Of a DNA stretch of 64,000 nucleotides, positions 1-11,716 are shown one piece after another. The notes below the pieces were generated by a model. The model was not told the DNA's origin. It searched no databases and worked only from the letters and a program-made list of their open reading frames with translations. The DNA lies in the NCBI RefSeq assembly GCF_014205135.1, contig NZ_JACHMY010000001.1, forward strand, positions 434,001 to 498,000, in the 5' to 3' direction. Position 1 is the first letter of the stretch, and the number at the start of each line of letters is the position of its first letter. The DNA comes from Kribbella italica (GTDB taxonomy: Bacteria > Actinomycetota > Actinomycetes > Propionibacteriales > Kribbellaceae). Position numbers and translations under genes: made by a program.

Positions 1-1268
1 TGCTCGTCCTGCTCGCCGGCGTGTTCGCTGGCGCGGAGGCGGCCATCTCGGCGTACTCGAAGGTGCGGGCCAACGAGCAGGTCGAGCTGGGCAACACCCG
101 TGCGGTGCGGCTGAGCGACCTGCTGACCGACGCCCCGCGCTACCTGAACACCCTGCTCCTGGTCCGGCTGACCTGCGAGATCACCGCGATCGTGCTGGTC
201 ACCCAGGCCCTGTCGAACATCTTCACCGTGACCTGGGAGCACATCCTGATCACCGCGGTGGTGATGGTGGTGGTCTCGTACGTGATCATCGGCGTCGCCC
301 CGCGTACGCTCGGCCGGCAGCACTCGGACCGGTTCGCGATGCTCTCGGCCGGCCCGATCATGGCGCTGACCACGGTGCTCGGACCGATCCCGAAGCTGCT
401 GATCCTGATCGGCAACGCGCTCACCCCCGGCAAGGGGTTCGCGGCCGGCCCGTTCGCGACCGAGTCCGAGCTGCGGGCCCTGGTCGACCTGGCCGAGAAG
501 TCCGCCGTGATCGAGTCCAACGAGCGGCAGATGATCCACTCGGTCTTCGAGCTCGGCGACACGATCGTGCGCGAGGTGATGGTGCCGCGCACCGACATGG
601 TCTACATCGAGCGGCACAAGAAGCTGCGCCAGCTCACCTCGCTGGCGCTGCGCTCGGGCTACTCGCGGATCCCGGTGGTCGGTGACTCCCTCGACGACAT
701 CCTCGGCGTGGTCTACCTCAAGGACGTGATGCGCCGCGTCTACGACAACGCGCAGTCGGAGTCGACCGAGCGGGTCGAGTCGGTGATGCGGCCCTGCATG
801 TACGTGCCGGACAGCAAGCCGGTCGACCAGCTGCTGCGCGAGATGCAGGCGGCCCGGATGCACGTCGCGATGGTCGTCGACGAGTACGGCGGCACCGCCG
901 GCCTGGTCACCATCGAGGACATCCTGGAGGAGATCGTCGGCGAGATCACCGACGAGTACGACGAGGCGCCGGAGGCGGTGCAGGCGCTGTCCGACGGCGC
1001 CTACCGGCTGTCCAGCCGATACCCGATCGACGAGCTCGGCGAGCTGTTCGGCGTACCGCTGGACGACGACGACGTCGACACCGTCGGCGGGCTGATGGCC
1101 AAGCTGCTCGGCAAGGTGCCGATCCCGGGCGCCCAGGTCGAGATCGAGGGCCTGTCCCTCACCGCGGAACGGCCGTCGGGCCGCCGCAACCAGATCGGTA
1201 CGGTGCTGGTCCGGCGGACCGAGGACGTTGCCGAGCAGCCGCAGGACAACAGCCATCAAACGGCCTGA
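1..1268 (+). CDS. CNNM/CorC-type membrane protein with CBS pair (5' partial)
   Basis: The reading frame is open from the first base, and the translated start (Leu-rich, then AGAEAAISAYS) is the usual first helix of the family, so the true start lies before the window. About 415 residues are visible: a DUF21-type membrane domain with hydrophobic segments at about 30-110, a CBS pair at about 185-310 (REVMVPRTDM opens it) and a C-terminal CorC/HlyC ion-binding-like domain at about 325-400. The family hallmark DEYGGTAGLVTIEDILEEI is intact. Such proteins are linked to Mg/Co efflux and are often called hemolysin homologues; a toxin role is not implied. It precedes the cytidine deaminase-like gene and era, the usual actinobacterial order. 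Confidence 0.9.
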   Translation, partial: LVLLAGVFAGAEAAISAYSKVRANEQVELGNTRAVRLSDLLTDAPRYLNTLLLVRLTCEITAIVLVTQALSNIFTVTWEHILITAVVMVVVSYVIIGVAPRTLGRQHSDRFAMLSAGPIMALTTVLGPIPKLLILIGNALTPGKGFAAGPFATESELRALVDLAEKSAVIESNERQMIHSVFELGDTIVREVMVPRTDMVYIERHKKLRQLTSLALRSGYSRIPVVGDSLDDILGVVYLKDVMRRVYDNAQSESTERVESVMRPCMYVPDSKPVDQLLREMQAARMHVAMVVDEYGGTAGLVTIEDILEEIVGEITDEYDEAPEAVQALSDGAYRLSSRYPIDELGELFGVPLDDDDVDTVGGLMAKLLGKVPIPGAQVEIEGLSLTAERPSGRRNQIGTVLVRRTEDVAEQPQDNSHQTA

Positions 1269-1284
1269 GACCTTGGAGTTTTCG

Positions 1285-1620
1285 TTGCCCGCTGACCTTT
1301 CCGACGAGGACGCCAAACTGGTCACGTTGGCCCGGGCGGCCCGGGCCCGGACCCGCGCGGCCGAGGGTGCCGCCGTGCGTGACTCCGACGGCCGGACGTA
1401 CGCTGCCTGTACGGTCCAGCTCGACACGGTGCTGCTGTCCGCGCTGCAGCTGGCGACCGCGATGGCGGTGTCGTCCGGGGTCAAAGGGCTCGAAGCGGCC
1501 GCGGTGGTGACCGACGCCGACACGGCCGACGTCGAGGTCGTTCGGTACTTCGGTGGCGCCGCGCTGCCGGTAGTCGTTGCTGATGGCAACGGAGAGGTTC
1601 GGCATGTCGTCCACACCTGA
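1285..1620 (+). CDS. cytidine deaminase-like protein, catalytic motifs missing
   Basis: A protein of about 111 residues between the CBS protein and era. The part GRTYAACTVQ followed by a helix resembles the core of the cytidine deaminase fold. The zinc motifs are gone: where HAE is expected the sequence reads LDTVLL, and no PCxxC is present. I chose TTG 1285 because GGAG (1275-1278) lies six bases upstream; TTG 1228 in the same frame would overlap the preceding gene. The 3' end overlaps era by 17 bases, so the two are probably co-translated. Annotated homologues are often called cytidine deaminase by similarity; I infer a non-catalytic or altered role. Confidence 0.7.
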   Translation: MPADLSDEDAKLVTLARAARARTRAAEGAAVRDSDGRTYAACTVQLDTVLLSALQLATAMAVSSGVKGLEAAAVVTDADTADVEVVRYFGGAALPVVVADGNGEVRHVVHT

Positions 1621-2533
1621 GGAGTTCCGCTCCGGTTTCGCCTGTTTCGTCGGGCGGCCGAACGCGGGCAAGTCGACGCTGACCAACGCGCTGGTCGGCC
1701 AGAAGATCGTGATCACGTCGTCCAAGCCGCAGACCACCCGGCACGCCGTCCGGGGCATCGTGCACCGCGACGACGCGCAGCTGATCCTGGTCGACACCCC
1801 CGGTCTGCACAAGCCCCGCACGCTGCTCGGCGAGCGGCTGAACGACGTGGTGAAGACGACCTGGGCCGAGGTCGACGTGATCGCGGTCTGCCTGCCGGCC
1901 AGCGACCGGATCGGGCCGGGCGACCGGTTCCTGGTCGCGGAGGCGGCCAAGGTCGCCAGGACGCCGAAGGTCGCGCTGGCCACCAAGTCCGACCTGGTCG
2001 GGCCGGACCGGATGGCCGAGCACCTGAACGAGATCGCCAAGCTGGGCGAGACGCACGGCATCGAGTGGGCCGCGATCGTGCCGGTCTCGGCGGTCGACGG
2101 GTTCCAGGTGGAGACCGTCGCCGACGAGCTGGTGAAGCTGCTGCCGCAGGGCATGCCGCTGTACCCCGACGGTGACGTGACCGACGAGCCCGAGGAGATC
2201 CTGGTCGGCGAGCTGATCCGGGAGGCCGCGCTGGAAGGCGTCCGGGACGAGCTGCCGCACTCGATCGCCGTCACCATCGACGAGATGATGCTGCGCGAGG
2301 GCCGTCCCGAGGACAAGCCGCTGCTGGACATCTACGCCAACCTCTACCTCGAGCGTGACAGCCAGAAGGGCATCGTGATCGGCCACAAGGGCGCCCGTCT
2401 GCGCGAGGTCGGGGCCAACGCCCGCCGCCAGATCGAGGCCCTGCTCGGCACGCCGGTCTACCTGGACCTGCACGTGAAGATCGCCAAGAACTGGCAGACC
2501 GACGCGAAGCACCTGAAAAAACTCGGGTTCTGA
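1604..2533 (+). CDS. era: GTPase Era, ribosome maturation factor
   Basis: Era binds 16S rRNA during assembly of the small ribosomal subunit and hydrolyses GTP. The 309-residue product has G1 GRPNAGKST near residue 17, the switch KPQTTRH, G3 DTPG, G4 TKSD and a G5-like SAV, then a C-terminal KH domain with GHKGARLREVG near 265. ATG 1604 is preferred to an upstream in-frame start at 1577 because GGAGAGG (1591-1597) is six bases upstream. The stop overlaps the start of the next gene by one base (TGATG). Length and motif order are normal for the family. Confidence 0.97.
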   Translation: MSSTPEEFRSGFACFVGRPNAGKSTLTNALVGQKIVITSSKPQTTRHAVRGIVHRDDAQLILVDTPGLHKPRTLLGERLNDVVKTTWAEVDVIAVCLPASDRIGPGDRFLVAEAAKVARTPKVALATKSDLVGPDRMAEHLNEIAKLGETHGIEWAAIVPVSAVDGFQVETVADELVKLLPQGMPLYPDGDVTDEPEEILVGELIREAALEGVRDELPHSIAVTIDEMMLREGRPEDKPLLDIYANLYLERDSQKGIVIGHKGARLREVGANARRQIEALLGTPVYLDLHVKIAKNWQTDAKHLKKLGF

Positions 2534-3255
2534 TGGCGGAGGGAAACATCGCCCCGGACGCCGGCGCCGGAGCGCCACGGCATGCCGCCGCGCTCCTCAA
2601 CCCGGCCTTCGCGGCGCTCAACGGCCCACACTCTTCTTTCGCGGAGGTCCGGGGGAACGCCCGGGTCTACCCGTCCGACGTAGCCCCTTTCCTCGGGCTG
2701 CCGGACGACCCGACCGAGCAGGACTGGGCCGATGCCGCCGCGCTGATCGGGCGCGGTCGGGTGGTCGCGATCAAGCACCCGGACCTCGTGGTGCCTGACA
2801 CGTTCAAGGTCGATCTGGCGATCGACCTCGTGCAGTTCCTCGCCCCGGCCGGTCTGGGCGTCGAGGACCCCGAGCTGGTCGTGCTCGGCCCGGACGACGT
2901 ACCGGAGATGCTGAGCCTGGTCGCCCTGACCGACCCCGGCCCGTTCCGGGCCCGCACGATCGAGCTCGGCACCTACCTCGGCCTGCGGCAGGACGGCGTA
3001 CTGATCGCGATGGCCGGCGAGCGCTACCGCCTCCCCGGCTACACCGAGATCAGCGCCGTCTGCACCCACCCCGACCACCGCGGCCGCGGCCTGGCCACCC
3101 GCCTGATCCGCGCCGTCGCGGCCGGCATCGAACACCGCGGCAACCAGCCCTTCCTCCACACCGGCGCCTCCAACACACCGGCCATCCGCCTCTACGAAAC
3201 CCTCGGCTTCACCCTCACCAACCACACGAAGGTCACCATCCTCCAGGTTGTCTGA
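2533..3255 (+). CDS. GNAT-family N-acetyltransferase
   Basis: The 240-residue protein has a variable N-terminal half and a C-terminal GNAT domain at about 120-238. The acetyl-CoA loop appears as HPDHRGRGLATRLI, followed by GASNTPAIRLYETLGF, the usual beta-5 region. Its start overlaps the era stop by one base, so it is probably translated from the era transcript. The substrate cannot be told from sequence; homologues are mostly uncharacterised acetyltransferases. Confidence 0.85.
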   Translation: MAEGNIAPDAGAGAPRHAAALLNPAFAALNGPHSSFAEVRGNARVYPSDVAPFLGLPDDPTEQDWADAAALIGRGRVVAIKHPDLVVPDTFKVDLAIDLVQFLAPAGLGVEDPELVVLGPDDVPEMLSLVALTDPGPFRARTIELGTYLGLRQDGVLIAMAGERYRLPGYTEISAVCTHPDHRGRGLATRLIRAVAAGIEHRGNQPFLHTGASNTPAIRLYETLGFTLTNHTKVTILQVV

Positions 3256-3343
3256 GGGGTCGCTCGGCTCCCCGCCTACTCTGCGGCGTTCCTCCCGGTT
3301 CGCCTCCAGCGTTGCCAACTCGGTACGGCGAGGGCGGCTGCTC

Positions 3344-4627
3344 TCATGACTCCTCCGTGCCCGCTGGATCAGGACGGTCCGGGAGCGTGGTGATGGACCG
3401 GATGCGACGGCTGCCGAGCTGGACCAGCGACAACGCGGCGACGCCTCCGCAAAGGGTCAGCGCGAGCACGGGCCCGGTGCGGTCGCCCAGTCCGGACAGC
3501 GAGTCCGCCACCACCCCGCCGAGGACGGCGCCGATCGGGATGGTGCTCAGGTTGATCGTGCGGGCGGTTGCCTGAACGCGGCCGAGGTAGGCCGCTGGCG
3601 TGATCTGCTGGCGAAGAGTGGTGACGGTGGCGTTCCAGACCGGCAGCCACAGCGACGAGACGAACATCAGACCCAGCACCCACGCCGGCGCGCCACCGAT
3701 GAGGCTGAGGGGCGTGAGGAGCCAGACCAGTCCTTCGAGGCCGGTGAGCAGGAGGGTGCGGCCGACGCCGAGGCGGGTACGCAGCCAGGAGGTGAACGCG
3801 GCGCCGGTGAGTGCTCCGGCCGCGCCGACGGTGAAGACCAGACCGACCGCGCCCGCCGACAGGTCGAGGGATCGGTAGAGGAAGACGATCAGGACCGTGC
3901 GATGGGCGTTGATGCCGAGGTTGCGGAGCGCGGCCGAGACGGTCAGCGGGCGGAGGACCGGGTGCCGCCACATCAGCCGGACGCCGTCCAGGATGTCGGC
4001 GAGCAGGCTGGTTCGGTGGTCGCCGCGGTTCGGCGCCGGCTCCGGCGTACGGATCGCGGTGACGCCGAGCATGGACGCGGCGAACGACGCCGCGTTGACG
4101 CCGAAGCCGATCGCGAGGCCGCCGTACTGCAGCAGCAGGCCACCCAGGGAGGGCCCGGCCAGCCGGGACAGCGAGCTGGACAACTCCAGCCGTACGTTGC
4201 CCTGGGCAAGTTTTTCGCCGGCGAGCAGCGACGGCAGGTAGGTCTGGTAGGCGATGTCGAAGAAGATCGTGGCGACGCCGACCGCCGCGGCCACGGCGTA
4301 CAGCAGCGGCATCGTGACGCTGCCGGTCGCCGCGCAGACAGCCAGGACGGCGAAGCAGCCCATCCGGACGACGTTCGCGAGGATCATCACCGGGCGGCGC
4401 CGGACCCGGTCCATCAGCGCGCCCGCGAACAGGCCGAGCAGCGGGTACGCGAGCGTGCCGACCGCGGTGAGCGCGCCGACCTCGGTCGCGCTCGCGCCGA
4501 GCAGGAGTACGGCCGCGGTCGGCAGAGCCAGGGACGCGACCTGGTCGCCGAGCAGGCTGACCGACTCACCGAACCACAGCCGGCCGAAGTCGCTCGTCCG
4601 GCCGGCTGCCGTCGTGCTCCGTGCCAC
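3344..4627 (-). CDS. MFS transporter, drug-exporter type
   Basis: A 427-residue protein with about twelve hydrophobic segments. The loop between helices 2 and 3, GALMDRVRRRPVMI, is the MFS A motif of the macrolide-efflux/enterobactin-exporter-like group. GTG at 4627 is the start; 16 bases separate it from the stop of the upstream GNAT gene, so the two are likely one transcript. Export of an acetylated or toxic small molecule is a reasonable guess from this pairing, but no substrate is visible. Confidence 0.85.
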   Translation of the reverse strand: MARSTTAAGRTSDFGRLWFGESVSLLGDQVASLALPTAAVLLLGASATEVGALTAVGTLAYPLLGLFAGALMDRVRRRPVMILANVVRMGCFAVLAVCAATGSVTMPLLYAVAAAVGVATIFFDIAYQTYLPSLLAGEKLAQGNVRLELSSSLSRLAGPSLGGLLLQYGGLAIGFGVNAASFAASMLGVTAIRTPEPAPNRGDHRTSLLADILDGVRLMWRHPVLRPLTVSAALRNLGINAHRTVLIVFLYRSLDLSAGAVGLVFTVGAAGALTGAAFTSWLRTRLGVGRTLLLTGLEGLVWLLTPLSLIGGAPAWVLGLMFVSSLWLPVWNATVTTLRQQITPAAYLGRVQATARTINLSTIPIGAVLGGVVADSLSGLGDRTGPVLALTLCGGVAALSLVQLGSRRIRSITTLPDRPDPAGTEES

Positions 4628-4643
4628 CGCCCGCTCAGGTCGT

Positions 4644-5633
4644 CTAGAGCGACTTCTGGTAGGCGATCGAGCGGGCGACGACGTGGTAGCCGAGTTTTTC
4701 GTTGATGCCGATCATGTGGGCGTTGGACTCCGCGTTCCAGGTGTCGAGCTGGGTGAGGGCGGGTTCGACGTCGCGCATCCAGAGCAGCATGCCGGTTTTC
4801 ACCAGTGCGCCGAGGCGGTGTCCGCGGTGGTCGCGGGAGACCGCGGTGTCGGCCTGCTCGGCGATGTGCGGTCGTTCGCGCTCGACCGTGATGGTCGAGT
4901 GGCCGGCCAGTGCGCCGGTCGCGCGCTCGCGGGCGATCACCCGGTACAGCGTGCGGTCGTGCGCCAGTTGCGCGTCCTCGTAGGCGCGCAGCCGCTCGGG
5001 GCTGTACTCGTCGTCCTCGATGTCCAGGTCGTCCTTCGGTGCGTCGTTGATCGACGCGGTGACTGCGACCATCCCGTCGAGCATGTCCTCGGGCAGCTTG
5101 CCGGTCACCCGCACCAGCTCGTACGCCGAAGCGGCGCGCACCGCGTCGTCGTACAGGCGCTGGACGAGGTCCCAGTCCAGGGCGGTCAGGTCCTGGCGCC
5201 GGTTCACCTCGATGGCCTTCTGCTCAAAGCCCTGGTGGCGCGCGAACACGTCCGCCTTCGGCAGGTCCCACGCGCTCAGCCCGGCCGACGTGCGGCCGAG
5301 CTCCTCGGCCAGGCCCTCGCCGTACGCGATCAGTTCGCCGCCGAGCCCGCGGCCGCGCCGGTCGGGGTGCACCTCGACCTCGAACCAGGCCAGGTTCGTG
5401 TTGTCGTACGTCGGCAGCTCGACGCTGAGCACGCCGGCCAGCCGGCCGTCCTCGTCGCGCGCCAGGTACGCCTGGCCGGGATCGCCGTCCCAGCCGTACC
5501 TCAGATGCGCCGCGAACCCGCGCGGGGTCGGCAGCAGCGCCGCGGGGCAGTCGAGCTTGTGCGTGGCCTGGAACAGCGCCACGGCGTCCGCGCACCCGAC
5601 CTCGTCGTCGGGGGAGAGCCTCGTGATGTCCAC
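4644..5633 (-). CDS. tandem GNAT acetyltransferase
   Basis: The frame is open back to 5834, but that extension crosses the furA promoter and start, so I place the start at GTG 5633 (VDITRLSPDDE), giving about 329 residues. The first GNAT domain holds VHPDRRGRGLGGELIAYG at about 90-110, and a second, weaker one holds VSRDHRGHRLGALVK near 260. Two-domain GNATs of this type are common in actinobacteria; one related group modifies peptides or aminoglycoside-like molecules, but the substrate here is unknown. It is followed closely by an MFS exporter gene and is divergent from furA. Confidence 0.75.
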   Translation of the reverse strand: MDITRLSPDDEVGCADAVALFQATHKLDCPAALLPTPRGFAAHLRYGWDGDPGQAYLARDEDGRLAGVLSVELPTYDNTNLAWFEVEVHPDRRGRGLGGELIAYGEGLAEELGRTSAGLSAWDLPKADVFARHQGFEQKAIEVNRRQDLTALDWDLVQRLYDDAVRAASAYELVRVTGKLPEDMLDGMVAVTASINDAPKDDLDIEDDEYSPERLRAYEDAQLAHDRTLYRVIARERATGALAGHSTITVERERPHIAEQADTAVSRDHRGHRLGALVKTGMLLWMRDVEPALTQLDTWNAESNAHMIGINEKLGYHVVARSIAYQKSL

Positions 5634-5686
5634 CAGGTCAGGATGAGCGACCGCACCGGCGGACGCGAGTGGATTTTCCGCTGTTC

Positions 5687-5714
5687 TTGACTGATTCCAG
5701 TTTCTGTACAAGAC
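5687..5714 (+). promoter_or_regulatory. furA promoter and likely FurA operator
   Basis: TTGACT at 5687-5692 is followed by an AT-rich stretch (GATTCCAGTTTC) and a -10-like CAAGAC about 16 bases later. Transcription would start at or next to the GTG of furA (5722), so the message is probably leaderless. The order TTGACT, ATTCCAG and an AT-rich segment matches what is known of mycobacterial and streptomycete furA promoters, where FurA represses itself. Assignment of the operator is by this resemblance. Confidence 0.65.
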
Positions 5715-5721
5715 TTCCCGC

Positions 5722-8369
<2,648 letters not shown>

Positions 8370-8381
8370 GCTAGTACGGGT

Positions 8382-8415
8382 GCCGGGCCGGTCCACGATG
8401 GTGGGCCGGCCCGGC
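8382..8415. terminator. bidirectional hairpin terminator after katG
   Basis: GCCGGGCCGGTCCAC (8382-8396) and GTGGGCCGGCCCGGC (8401-8415) form a 15-bp stem with one G-T pair and a GATG loop. It sits between the 3' ends of two convergent genes, katG and the PPOX gene. No U-tract follows, which is usual in this phylum. Confidence 0.7.
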
Positions 8416-8420
8416 GTCGT

Positions 8421-8843
8421 TCACGGTTTCGGCATTCCGTACGCGTGGTCGACCGTCATCGTGAACAGCAGCCGCCCGTCGGCGACCATCGTGCGCCGGT
8501 AGTCGTCCCAGTCCGGGTGCTCGCCGGAGGCCGTCCGGTAGTAGTCGACCAGCGCCTCGACAGTCGCGTCGTCCGGCTGCTGCGCGACCGCGGACAGCTC
8601 GGCCTTGCCTTCCAGTACGACGTACGACCGGCCGCCCGGCCCGTCGACGTACAGGCTGGCCCGGGGATCGCGGCGCAGGTTCTTCGTCTTCGCGCGGTCG
8701 TCGGTCAGCGAGACGCTGATCCGGCCGCGCTCCGCGTCGTACACGTAGGTGACGTTCGACAGCTGCGGCCGGCCGTCCCGCTTGAGGGTGACCAGCGCAC
8801 CGAGCCCATGGGTTCCGAGCCGCGCGGCGAGGGATTCAGTCAT
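8421..8843 (-). CDS. PPOX-class F420/FMN-dependent oxidoreductase
   Basis: A 140-residue single-domain split-barrel protein of the pyridoxamine 5'-phosphate oxidase-like class. TLKRDGRPQLSNVTYVYD near 19 and the stretch RAKTKNLRRDPRASLYV near 49 match the cofactor-binding core of the Rv1155-like group, many of which use deazaflavin F420. The exact cofactor and substrate cannot be read from sequence. It converges on katG; the two share the terminator between them. Confidence 0.85.
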   Translation of the reverse strand: MTESLAARLGTHGLGALVTLKRDGRPQLSNVTYVYDAERGRISVSLTDDRAKTKNLRRDPRASLYVDGPGGRSYVVLEGKAELSAVAQQPDDATVEALVDYYRTASGEHPDWDDYRRTMVADGRLLFTMTVDHAYGMPKP

Positions 8844-8891
8844 GCGGCCAGCCTAGGAGCTCAACCAAACTTGAAGGCAAGCCGCGAGCCT

Positions 8892-9698
8892 TCACAGCGA
8901 GGCTCCCAGCAGTACGCCGGTGACGACGACGGCCAGGCCGGCGGTGGTCAGGGGAGTGAGGCGTTCGCGCAGGACCAGCAGTCCGAGCAGGGTGCCGACG
9001 ACCACGTTGAGGGTGCGTCCGATGGCTACGCTCTCGATCGAGGTCAGGGTCATGGCCACGAGGACGAGCCCGTAGCTGGCCGGGGTGAGGACGGCGATCG
9101 GTGCGGCGGAGCGCCAGTGCTGCAGGACCGCGCGCGGGCGGACGGCTGCGGTGAGCAGGATGACCTGGGCCAGGTTGCTGATCGCGAGGTAGGACAGGAG
9201 ATCGACATCGAGCGTGGTGATCGCGAGGCCGTCCCACAGCGTGTAGGCGCAGCTGCAGGCGGCGACAGTGAGGCCGAGGGTGACGCCGCGGCCCAGCCCG
9301 CGGCGTCCTGGAGTGCGGTCCATCATGAGGATTCCGCAGGCGACGAGAGCCGCGCCGATCCACGTCACCATCGGCGGCAGTCCCGTCCACGGGATCGTCG
9401 CGAGCGTCACCAGCACCGGCGTCGTACCGCGGCTGACCGGGTAGACGATCGAGAACCCGCCCGCGCCGTACGCCTTCTGCAGCGTCACCGCGTACGCCGT
9501 GTGCAGTGCCATGCTGACCAGCGCCGCCCACCAGGCCGGCCCGAGTCCGCGCCAGACGATCAGCCCGACGGACACCGGAGCTGTCAGGACCGCGCACAAC
9601 CAGACGAATCCCGGCCCCTGCAGGGGCGATCGTTTGACCAGCAGGTTCCAGGTCGCGTGGCAGCCGGCGGCAACGGTGAGCAAGGCAAGAGCGATCAC
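8892..9698 (-). CDS. EamA/DMT-family transporter
   Basis: A 268-residue membrane protein with about ten hydrophobic segments in two EamA halves, the drug/metabolite transporter layout. GTG at 9698 directly abuts the first of two GTAGAC palindromes, so the message may be leaderless or the true start may be a little downstream. No regulator gene lies next to it. The substrate is unknown; relatives export amino acids or drugs. Confidence 0.85.
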   Translation of the reverse strand: MIALALLTVAAGCHATWNLLVKRSPLQGPGFVWLCAVLTAPVSVGLIVWRGLGPAWWAALVSMALHTAYAVTLQKAYGAGGFSIVYPVSRGTTPVLVTLATIPWTGLPPMVTWIGAALVACGILMMDRTPGRRGLGRGVTLGLTVAACSCAYTLWDGLAITTLDVDLLSYLAISNLAQVILLTAAVRPRAVLQHWRSAAPIAVLTPASYGLVLVAMTLTSIESVAIGRTLNVVVGTLLGLLVLRERLTPLTTAGLAVVVTGVLLGASL

Positions 9699-9737
9699 GT
9701 AGACAGTGTCTACACGACCGCAGTAGACGCTGTCTAC
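9699..9737. promoter_or_regulatory. tandem palindromic operators upstream of the EamA gene
   Basis: Two copies of GTAGACnnnGTCTAC: GTAGACAGTGTCTAC at 9699-9713 and GTAGACGCTGTCTAC at 9723-9737. Their centres are 24 bases apart. The pattern of two dyads next to a start codon suits a TetR- or similar dimeric repressor. The regulator is not encoded nearby, so its identity is open. Confidence 0.65.
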
Positions 9738-9823
9738 TCACCTGCCGATCACGCTGTGTGTCTCGCCGATCGAGACCCCCGGTTCGACGGCCGGGCACGG
9801 CTGTGCATAAACTCGCAGGCATC

Positions 9824-9868
9824 ATGCGGCACCAGCTTCTCCTCCTTCGCTGCCGCGGCGAGGCCTGA
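9824..9868 (+). CDS. leuA leader peptide (leucine attenuator)
   Basis: A 14-codon frame, MRHQLLLLRCRGEA, with four consecutive leucine codons, ends 82 bases before leuA. The last codons lie inside the hairpin described next. Ribosome stalling at the leucine codons under leucine shortage is the classic way such a leader controls the following gene; leader peptides of this kind are known before actinobacterial leuA. A -10-like TAAACT at 9808-9813 lies just upstream. Confidence 0.8.
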   Translation: MRHQLLLLRCRGEA

Positions 9869-9891
9869 CCAGGCCGGTTCCCTCGCCGCGG
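9853..9891 (+). promoter_or_regulatory. leuA attenuator hairpin
   Basis: CCGCGGCGAGG (9853-9863) and CCTCGCCGCGG (9881-9891) are a perfect 11-bp inverted repeat with a 17-base loop. The left arm overlaps the end of the leader peptide, so a ribosome finishing the peptide would block the stem while one stalled at the leucines would not. Whether the effect is on termination or on translation of leuA cannot be told; there is no U-tract. Confidence 0.65.
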
Positions 9892-9926
9892 AGTTCTGTC
9901 GTGCGCCGGTCGTCTGCGACCCGTAG

Positions 9927-11669
<1,743 letters not shown>

Positions 11670-11680
11670 AAGAGAGTGCG

Positions 11681-11716
11681 GATCATCCGCTGAGCTGCTT
11701 GGCTCGGCGGATGATC
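11681..11716 (+). promoter_or_regulatory. hairpin at the leuA 3' end covering the next start codon
   Basis: GATCATCCGCTGAGC (11681-11695) and GCTCGGCGGATGATC (11702-11716) pair over 15 bp with one mismatch and a TGCTTG loop. The hairpin lies 12 bases after the leuA stop, as a terminator would. Its right arm contains the ATG (11711) of the next gene. Confidence 0.55.

Noticed and set aside
9760..9810. GGTTCGA-like arm suggesting a tRNA before leuA
   Set aside because: No acceptor, D or anticodon stems can be built around it.
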